From positions 1-11,489 of the forward strand of contig MTNG01000079.1 of NCBI GenBank assembly GCA_002011395.1: DNA of 11,489 nt. The letters are read 5' to 3'. Below, one piece after another: positions 6,941 to 11,489 of the stretch. Below the pieces are notes generated by a model. The model searched no databases and was not told the DNA's origin. It worked only from the letters and a program-made list of their open reading frames with translations. A program made the translations under genes and the position numbers. This DNA comes from Candidatus Aciduliprofundum sp. JdFR-45 (GTDB taxonomy: Archaea > Thermoplasmatota > Thermoplasmata > Thermoplasmatales > JdFR-45). The stretch's first letter is position 1. Each line of letters begins with the position of its first letter.

Positions 6941-8037
6941 CGTCTGAGGATTATGGTTATCACGTCGCCGTCCTCCACAACGTGCTCCAGCCCGACCCTC
7001 TGCCCCGGAAAGCGCGCACTCCTGCCCCACACCCTGGCGAACCTGAACCGCTCCACGAAATCCCGGTGTATTGCCCTGCAGACCATCTCCACCGTGGAAC
7101 CCCTTTTGATCACGAGCGGTTCCTCCATGTCCGCCTCCCCGCCCTGCGGCTTAAGGTAAATCCTGATGAGGTCCAGCTCACGGAATATGGCCTCCTTCAG
7201 GCGCTCCAGCCCCTCACCCTTCGCGGCGGATACTGGGACCACCTTCCAGCCGCGGAGACCTTTCATAATCTCGCTCACCTGCTCTTGGGGCAACAGGTCT
7301 ATCTTGTTGAGCGCAATGATGGCGGGAATGTACACGCAGTTACCCCGTAGATGATCTATGAACCTCTCCGGCGTGATGTCCTCCCTTATGATAACCTCCG
7401 CGTTTATGTAGCCGAATTCCCTCAGTATATCCTTTGCCGTCTCCAGAGTCATCCGCGTGAGGGGAACGGTGCTCCCGACGTCCAGCCCTCCAGACGCCCT
7501 CTTCCTCACCACAACCTGAGGGGGTGACTCGTTCAGCCGTATGCCCATTTCGTGGAGTTCCCTTATCAGCGATGAGGGGTTAGGGGAGAAGACATCCACC
7601 ACAAGGACTATCAGGTCCGCGCCCCTCACCACCGAGAGTATCTCACGCCCCCTACCGCGACCCCGGGATGCGCCCTCTATTATGCCCGGCATGTCCAGCA
7701 CCTGTATCTTCGCCCCCTCGTACTCCATCACGCCAGGTATTATATTAAGTGTCGTGAAAGCGTACTCGCCAACCTCGCTCTCCGCGTTGGTTATTCCGTT
7801 GAGAATGGTACTCTTGCCCACGCTGGGATAGCCCACTAGCGCCACGGTGGCGTTGCCACTCTTTTTTACCGCAAAGCCATAGCCCCCGCCCTTCGCGCTC
7901 TTCCTTCTTTCCAGTTCCCTCTTGAGGCTCGCGATGCGTGCCTTGAGTTTGAGTATGTGGTGCTCCGTGGCCTTGTTGTACTTCGTCTTCCGGAGTTCCT
8001 CCTCGAGTTCCCTTATCCGCTCCTCTATGGTGGGCAT
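6937..8037 (-). CDS. DRG-family (Obg-related) GTPase with TGS domain
   Basis: 366 residues, the standard length for archaeal DRG proteins, which are ribosome-associated translational GTPases. The N-terminus (1-50) is charged and helical (EERIRELEEELRKTKYNKAT). The G domain carries G1 GYPSVGKST (69-77), the switch I region with AFTTLN (93-98), G3 DMPG (115-118), a glycine- and arginine-rich stretch EGASRGRGRGRE just after G3 as in DRG/Obg, G4 NKID (244-247), and an SAAKGEG G5 motif. An insertion between G3 and G4 (about 165-235) matches the S5D2L-like region of DRG proteins. The C-terminus (about 288-366), with LVIKRGSTVEMVCRAIHRDF and GDVITIILRR, is a TGS domain. The start at ATG 8037 gives a TATA-containing AT-rich core about 29 nt upstream and no ribosome binding site, so transcripts are probably leaderless. 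The 3' end overlaps the acylphosphatase stop. Likely a vertically inherited core gene. Confidence 0.95.
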   Translation of the reverse strand: MPTIEERIRELEEELRKTKYNKATEHHILKLKARIASLKRELERRKSAKGGGYGFAVKKSGNATVALVGYPSVGKSTILNGITNAESEVGEYAFTTLNIIPGVMEYEGAKIQVLDMPGIIEGASRGRGRGREILSVVRGADLIVLVVDVFSPNPSSLIRELHEMGIRLNESPPQVVVRKRASGGLDVGSTVPLTRMTLETAKDILREFGYINAEVIIREDITPERFIDHLRGNCVYIPAIIALNKIDLLPQEQVSEIMKGLRGWKVVPVSAAKGEGLERLKEAIFRELDLIRIYLKPQGGEADMEEPLVIKRGSTVEMVCRAIHRDFVERFRFARVWGRSARFPGQRVGLEHVVEDGDVITIILRR

Positions 8038-8055
8038 TCAGCCATGTGGAAAAGG

Positions 8056-8078
8056 GGAGGAAATTTAAAATTTCCTCC
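8056..8078. repeat. 23-bp near-perfect palindrome over the GTPase promoter and the upstream stop codon
   Basis: Two 11-bp arms, GGAGGAAATTT (8056-8066) and AAATTTCCTCC (8068-8078), are perfect reverse complements around a single A at 8067. The centre is the AT-rich core expected to be the TATA box of the GTPase gene, about 29 nt before its ATG. The stop codon of the propeller gene (8065-8067, minus) lies at the centre. Transcribed on the minus strand it could fold into a hairpin followed by CCCCTTTT, so it could be an operator, a terminator, or both. Confidence 0.7.
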
Positions 8079-10047
8079 GGAAGAGCAGTATAAGGGCTAT
8101 GGGGGCCAGAAGAGGCAGAGGGCTGAGCTCGGGTATCGTGAAGTTGGGGTTTCTCTCATAGAAGTATATGCCGTAGGCGGTTTCCACAAAGACCTCGTCG
8201 GCCTCACCGTTCCCGTTGAGGTCCATGCTTCCTGTCCCGGGATAGCCGAATGGGGTGGCTATCGCGGGGGAGTAAACGCTGACATGCGCCGTACCCTGCA
8301 TGTCCTCGGCGTAGAACGTAACGTTCCACACGGTGTTACCCGCGGTTCCGTTCATCGCGAACACCCTTATGTGACGCGTCCCGAGGGTGCTGTTCTCCAT
8401 GTCAACGGTAACCGTGACCTCCGGTACGCCGTCGTTGTTGGCGTCGCCCATGACGTACTGCTCAATATCGCACGTCTCAAATGTGTTGTTGGACTGGAAT
8501 GTAAGGGGCGTTCTCCACACGGTGGTACCCGCTGTCCCATTTATGAGCGTGGCGTTCATGGTCGCCGTGTCCTGAACCTTCGTCACGTTCTCCAGCATAA
8601 AGATGTCAAACACACCGTCGCCCGTGATATCAAAGCACGGTGTCACCGTCTGGAACCCCTCAGCGTAGGACATGTAAAGATAGCCAAACAGCCAGTTGGT
8701 TGCATCGGCTCCGGTGCCACCCACCGACCAGAGGGGTGTGAGGGACGGAGAGGAATACATGTCCACCACGGAATCGGGGGTGTCCTCCAGCGACACCCTG
8801 AACACGCAGGTATCGTTCACCCCATCGCCGTTCACATCGGGCAGAACCGCGCCGTAGTAGTAGAACCGCGGTGCGGACAGGCCGTTGGTGTATGATACCG
8901 TTCCGAGCGTGGTGTTCGCCGCGGGGGAAAACAGGGTGTAGTTGTTGTACACCCATGTGGTGGATATGTTGTTCAGCCCCAGGTCCTGGAGGCCATCTCC
9001 GTTAAGGTCAAGCGGTCTGTAGTAAAGATCTGGCAGAAGCGATGGGCTCATGGAGTAGGCGTACTGGGCACAGAAGGATATCAATCCCGTGAATGAGTGC
9101 ATCAGGTATACATCTCCCGTGAAATTCACGCCGTAGAGGGTCGAGCCCGTGTCGCTCACGACGGAGATCACAAACGATTCGCCCCACGCGGTGAAGTTCC
9201 CCACGGCGACGTCGGATATCTTCGACCCCTGAAGGGGGAGGGTCCAGACGAGGGCACCGTTCGTGCCGTTTAGAAGGTGCACGCTTGCGCTTGTTCCCGT
9301 GGTGTTGAGTATGAGGACATCGCTCACGCCGTCTCCAGTGGCATCCCATGGAATATAGCGGTACTCGGGGTAGAAGAACGTGGATGTCGTCGTAGATTCC
9401 GAGCCGCTGGAACCGTTCCATATCGCGGTCAGCGTCGGGCACGAGAGAGCGTAGAGGCTTATGTTCCCGTACCACTGGTAACCCCCTGTCACGGTGTACT
9501 GGTCGCGGGTGTATATGCCGGCGAGGAGGTCCGGAACTGTATCCCCGTCCAGGTCTCCCGGTGAGCAGACCATCATCTCCTTCTTCGTCACGCCCCCTGA
9601 GAAGGGGAGCGATGCCGACCCCAGCAGGGCAAGGTCGGAACCGGAGAGAACATGAACCTCAAGGGCGCTCGCGTTGAAGGCGCACACCACGATGTCCCGA
9701 TAGCCATCTCCGCTGACATCGTCTATCAGCAAGAGTTTCTCGCTGTAATTCGTATCGGGTATCCACACGGTGGTGTTGGCGATCTCCAGCCCATCCGAGC
9801 CGCTGAAGAGGTGGACCTTTAGCACGTTTGAGAGGTAACCGCGGAGGAACAGCACAACATCGCGCACCCCGTCCAGATTCACATCGTCCACTGGCATTGT
9901 ATTAAGCGTGGAGTGGTCCGCAATCTCCTCAAAGGACCACAGCGGACGGTATTCAGCCGTGACCGTCGTGGACGTGTAGGTCACAGCGGAAGCGCATACG
10001 CTCAGAAGCAGGCACAGCACAATCGCAAACAGCAGACCTTTCCCCAT
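8065..10047 (-). CDS. Secreted FG-GAP/VCBS-type beta-propeller surface protein
   Basis: 660 residues with a clear signal peptide (hydrophobic 4-18, likely cleavage after ASA at 19-21). Nine calcium-loop motifs of the DxNxDGxxD type are spread along the chain: DVNLDGVRD, DVSGDGYRD, GDLDGDTVPD, DATGDGVSD, DLNGDGLQD, DVNGDGVND, DITGDGVFD, DANNDGVPE and DLNGNGEAD. Such repeats form integrin-alpha-like propellers that bind calcium and usually act in adhesion or ligand binding. A phrase like NGTAGTTVW recurs three times, in the blades between loops. About twenty N-glycosylation sequons fit an exposed, glycosylated archaeal surface protein. The C-terminus is IPELS (638-642), a hydrophobic span, then RRKF, similar to the tail of the subtilase, so both may share one anchoring route. 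There is no catalytic motif; the ligand is unknown. A TATA box about 25 nt before ATG and the lack of a ribosome binding site indicate leaderless transcription. Confidence 0.9.
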   Translation of the reverse strand: MGKGLLFAIVLCLLLSVCASAVTYTSTTVTAEYRPLWSFEEIADHSTLNTMPVDDVNLDGVRDVVLFLRGYLSNVLKVHLFSGSDGLEIANTTVWIPDTNYSEKLLLIDDVSGDGYRDIVVCAFNASALEVHVLSGSDLALLGSASLPFSGGVTKKEMMVCSPGDLDGDTVPDLLAGIYTRDQYTVTGGYQWYGNISLYALSCPTLTAIWNGSSGSESTTTSTFFYPEYRYIPWDATGDGVSDVLILNTTGTSASVHLLNGTNGALVWTLPLQGSKISDVAVGNFTAWGESFVISVVSDTGSTLYGVNFTGDVYLMHSFTGLISFCAQYAYSMSPSLLPDLYYRPLDLNGDGLQDLGLNNISTTWVYNNYTLFSPAANTTLGTVSYTNGLSAPRFYYYGAVLPDVNGDGVNDTCVFRVSLEDTPDSVVDMYSSPSLTPLWSVGGTGADATNWLFGYLYMSYAEGFQTVTPCFDITGDGVFDIFMLENVTKVQDTATMNATLINGTAGTTVWRTPLTFQSNNTFETCDIEQYVMGDANNDGVPEVTVTVDMENSTLGTRHIRVFAMNGTAGNTVWNVTFYAEDMQGTAHVSVYSPAIATPFGYPGTGSMDLNGNGEADEVFVETAYGIYFYERNPNFTIPELSPLPLLAPIALILLFRRKF

Positions 10048-10066
10048 GAATTAAGTATGGAATCAT

Positions 10067-10074
10067 AATATAAA
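10067..10074 (-). promoter_or_regulatory. TATA box of the FG-GAP propeller gene
   Basis: Minus-strand TTTATATT within CTTTTATATTAT, about 24 nt before the ATG at 10047, the spacing for a leaderless archaeal transcript. The plus-strand reading, TATAAAAG, also resembles a TATA box, but no credible plus-strand gene follows. Confidence 0.6.
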
Positions 10075-10084
10075 AGTGTTACTT

Positions 10085-10095
10085 CTTAAAAATGA
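10085..10095 (-). terminator. Possible T-tract terminator after the nuclease gene
   Basis: On the minus strand, CATTTTTAAG lies about 40 nt beyond the stop of the nuclease gene at 10133. A single T5 run is weak evidence, but it sits between the restriction-modification operon and the propeller promoter. Confidence 0.35.
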
Positions 10096-10132
10096 TGGAG
10101 GTACTTATTCTGGATCGTAATTTGGCAAAACA

Positions 10133-10558
10133 TTATCTGTCCAGTTTTTTACTGTTGATCAGTGCTACCAAATCATCCAAAGATACGATCTCCACCAGAT
10201 CGCCATGTTTCAATATTTCGCGATGTCGTTGATTTAAGAGATATTCTTTACATGTAGAACTGAAACCCTTACCACCCAGCACTATGTATGCTTTGCGATA
10301 TTTTTTATTGCCCCGAACTATTTTAATAAGAGATGCTATTTCATAGATCATCTTCTGCTCTGCCGTTCCTTTTGTTTGCTGCCATTTACAGCTTATTATT
10401 ATGTCACCAACTAAAAAATCTGCTTTGTAGGTGCCACCGTATAGTGATGCCCCCACTACAACTTGTTTTTGATAATCATAGTTGTTACCTCGTAACGCTG
10501 CCTCTATCATATCTTCCAAGGTTCGTCCTGTTTTCGTTCCTGAACCACCGGGTCCCAT
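10133..10558 (-). CDS. Putative PD-(D/E)XK-fold restriction endonuclease, cognate partner of the methylase
   Basis: 141 residues, small for a type II restriction enzyme. The N-terminus GGSGTKTGRTLEDMIEAAL leads into a helix with Glu15, then KADFLVGDIIISCKWQQ supplies Asp47 and Lys58 in the arrangement of a PD-(D/E)XK core. The acidic residue expected two before the lysine is Ser56, so the motif reads SxK. Glu67 (GTAEQK) or Glu73 (MIYEI), on the following helix, could supply the displaced acid, as known for Cfr10I/NgoMIV-type enzymes. The later strand KAYIVLGGKGF and a hydrophobic C-terminal helix complete a plausible nuclease fold. It starts 9 nt after the methylase stop, with a ribosome binding site across that stop, so the two are co-expressed. 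The region is AT-rich. The function is inferred from the fold pattern and the partner gene. It could instead be a non-restriction nuclease. Confidence 0.72.
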   Translation of the reverse strand: MGPGGSGTKTGRTLEDMIEAALRGNNYDYQKQVVVGASLYGGTYKADFLVGDIIISCKWQQTKGTAEQKMIYEIASLIKIVRGNKKYRKAYIVLGGKGFSSTCKEYLLNQRHREILKHGDLVEIVSLDDLVALINSKKLDR

Positions 10559-10561
10559 GGA

Positions 10562-10569
10562 CTCACCTC
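10562..10569 (-). promoter_or_regulatory. Ribosome binding site of the nuclease gene
   Basis: GAGGTGAG on the minus strand overlaps the methylase TGA stop (10568-10570) and lies 3 nt before the ATG at 10558. It fixes this start and suggests that translation of the nuclease follows that of the methylase. Confidence 0.75.
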
Positions 10570-11401
10570 ATTTTGTATAGTTGGTGATTATGACTTCGGT
10601 TATACCCTTTCTTCTATCCGCCTTACTATTGATATTTCTATTTGCCTCTACAACATATATGTTGAACCCCTCATAGAGTTCACGAATTAAGGGAGTATCA
10701 GAATTGCTGACCATAAAATAAACTCCTTTTTCGTCTAGTTTTCTACAAAGCGCAGCCAGTCTACGCTGCTCTTTTGAATCAAATCCAGCGGATGTATAAT
10801 CTGTGAAATATGCCGTTTTGGATACTGGTTGATATGGTGGATCAAAATATACGAAATCATTCTCATTTATATTCCTCACAGCAATTTCAAAATCTTCATT
10901 CAAAATTGTTATATTTTTCAGCATTTCGTGGAATTTCATTATGTGCTTTTCATCAGGCATCTTCGGGTTCTTATAACGACCAAAAGGTACGTTGAATTCG
11001 CCCTTACTGTTTACCCTCCATAGCCCATTATACCCGTGTCTATTGAGATACAGAAAAAGTGCAGCTCTCCTCACATCATAGGATTGATTGCCCCTTATCC
11101 TATTGAACTCTTCACGCAGTTTCAAATAAGTTTCCTTGTCATTATGATAGATTTTCTTTCGCAACTCTTTTAGAAGATCTTGGGGTCTTTCCTTTATTAC
11201 AACATACAGATTTATTAATTCTTCATTTAGATCGGAGATCACGGCTTTACCAATTTTACCTTTCGTGTATAATGCCGTCAAGAGGGCAAGACCACCAGCA
11301 AATGGCTCATAATAGATATCCCACTCTATGGGTATTCTTTCAAGGAGATGCTTTAATATTTGACGCTTTCCACCAGCCCACTTAACGATCGGTTTTACCA
11401 T
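10568..11401 (-). CDS. DNA adenine N6-methyltransferase, D12/Dam family
   Basis: 277 residues, the typical Dam/M.DpnII length, using S-adenosylmethionine to methylate adenine in DNA. Visible motifs are KWAGGKRQI (7-15), the SAM-binding EPFAGGLAL (32-40), SDLNEELINLY, the family block NRHGYNGLWRV followed by GEFNVPFGRYKNP (120-146), the catalytic DPPY (187-190), and SNSDTPLIRELY near the end. Overall the sequence most resembles GATC-specific M.DpnII/M.MjaIII-type enzymes (from memory), so GATC is the likely target, but some D12 enzymes recognise other sites. It is the first gene of the operon with the small nuclease and protects host DNA from it. A TATA box (11428-11435) about 30 nt upstream and no ribosome binding site suggest a leaderless transcript. 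Some stretches fall near 25-35% GC, far below the flanking genes, pointing to horizontal transfer. Confidence 0.94.
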   Translation of the reverse strand: MVKPIVKWAGGKRQILKHLLERIPIEWDIYYEPFAGGLALLTALYTKGKIGKAVISDLNEELINLYVVIKERPQDLLKELRKKIYHNDKETYLKLREEFNRIRGNQSYDVRRAALFLYLNRHGYNGLWRVNSKGEFNVPFGRYKNPKMPDEKHIMKFHEMLKNITILNEDFEIAVRNINENDFVYFDPPYQPVSKTAYFTDYTSAGFDSKEQRRLAALCRKLDEKGVYFMVSNSDTPLIRELYEGFNIYVVEANRNINSKADRRKGITEVIITNYTK

Positions 11402-11427
11402 GATTGATTATACATATCTTCAGGTGG

Positions 11428-11435
11428 TATATAAC
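11428..11435 (-). promoter_or_regulatory. TATA box of the restriction-modification operon
   Basis: Minus-strand GTTATATA lies about 30 nt upstream of the methylase ATG at 11401. It fits a leaderless or very short leader transcript carrying both genes. Confidence 0.6.
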
Positions 11436-11465
11436 TGTATCCGTGGGCGTGGAACGCTTTTCACA

Positions 11466-11483
11466 GTAGAAATCTTTTTCTAC
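11466..11483. repeat. Short inverted repeat at the window edge
   Basis: GTAGAAA (11466-11472) and TTTCTAC (11477-11483) are perfect reverse complements around a 4-nt TCTT loop. It lies upstream of the methylase promoter, near where GC content rises again. It could be a terminator stem of a neighbouring gene, a protein-binding site, or part of something cut by the window; I cannot tell which. Confidence 0.45.
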
Positions 11484-11489
11484 GTGTGC

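Noticed and set aside
7957..8895. 312-codon plus-strand open frame across the GTPase start and the propeller gene
   Set aside because: It spans two convincing genes on the other strand and the promoter between them, and has His/Arg/Gly-rich shadow composition.
11400..11489. 30-codon plus-strand frame open to the window edge, starting at an ATG that overlaps the methylase ATG
   Set aside because: No promoter or ribosome binding site upstream, which is methylase coding sequence; too short to judge.
11382..11489. Minus-strand frame open from the window edge to a stop inside the methylase start
   Set aside because: Could be the end of an upstream gene, but 35 codons give no recognisable homology and the methylase has its own TATA box there.
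11466..11489. Possible first unit of a CRISPR array at the edge
   Set aside because: Only one short palindrome is visible with no repetition, so a CRISPR call is not supported.

Overview
This is an archaeal window, most likely from a euryarchaeon of the Thermoplasmata type (inference). The supporting evidence is a DRG-family GTPase with a TGS domain, single-domain KaiC-like ATPases, TATA boxes about 25-30 nt upstream of start codons (leaderless arrangement), GAGGTGAT-type ribosome binding sites inside operons, and two secreted proteins ending in a PE(F/L)S + hydrophobic + Arg-rich tail. No rRNA, tRNA, CRISPR array or IS element was recognised, and no stretch longer than 300 bases lacks a gene.

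Region 1 (1-1664, minus) is a tight three-gene operon: a winged-helix regulator, a KaiC-like ATPase with intact Walker motifs, and a third protein cut by the window edge that looks like a KaiC/RecA fold without a P-loop. The stop/start overlaps and strong internal ribosome binding sites suggest coordinated expression. It reads as a DNA-binding plus ATPase signalling cassette of unknown output.

Region 2 (1665-1833) is a 169-bp divergent promoter. It holds TATA boxes for both directions and a perfect 8-bp inverted repeat that overlaps one TATA-like element, so it may be an operator.

Region 3 (1834-6627, plus) encodes a 1597-residue secreted KP-43-like subtilase. A repeated pro-region and the protease domain are followed by a jelly roll, an Ig-like domain, an Asp-box (sialidase-type) propeller, two more beta domains and a C-terminal sorting/anchor tail. 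Next come a small acylphosphatase gene (plus) and a convergent DRG GTPase gene (minus), whose stop codons overlap by a few bases.

Region 4 (8065-10047, minus) is a 660-residue secreted FG-GAP/VCBS-type beta-propeller with nine calcium-loop motifs and the same kind of C-terminal tail as the protease. The two are the cell-surface proteins of the window.

Region 5 (about 10080-11489) is markedly AT-richer. It carries a Dam-type adenine methyltransferase and a small PD-(D/E)XK-like protein in one operon, a likely horizontally acquired type II restriction-modification system. By hand count GATC, the expected target, is scarce in the rest of the window and common inside the island.

The most interesting leads are the KaiC plus P-loop-less KaiC plus winged-helix cassette facing a giant surface protease across a palindromic promoter, the protease's domain architecture with a calcium-loop-like insertion just before the catalytic serine, the unusual catalytic motif of the candidate nuclease, and the 23-bp palindrome over the GTPase promoter.
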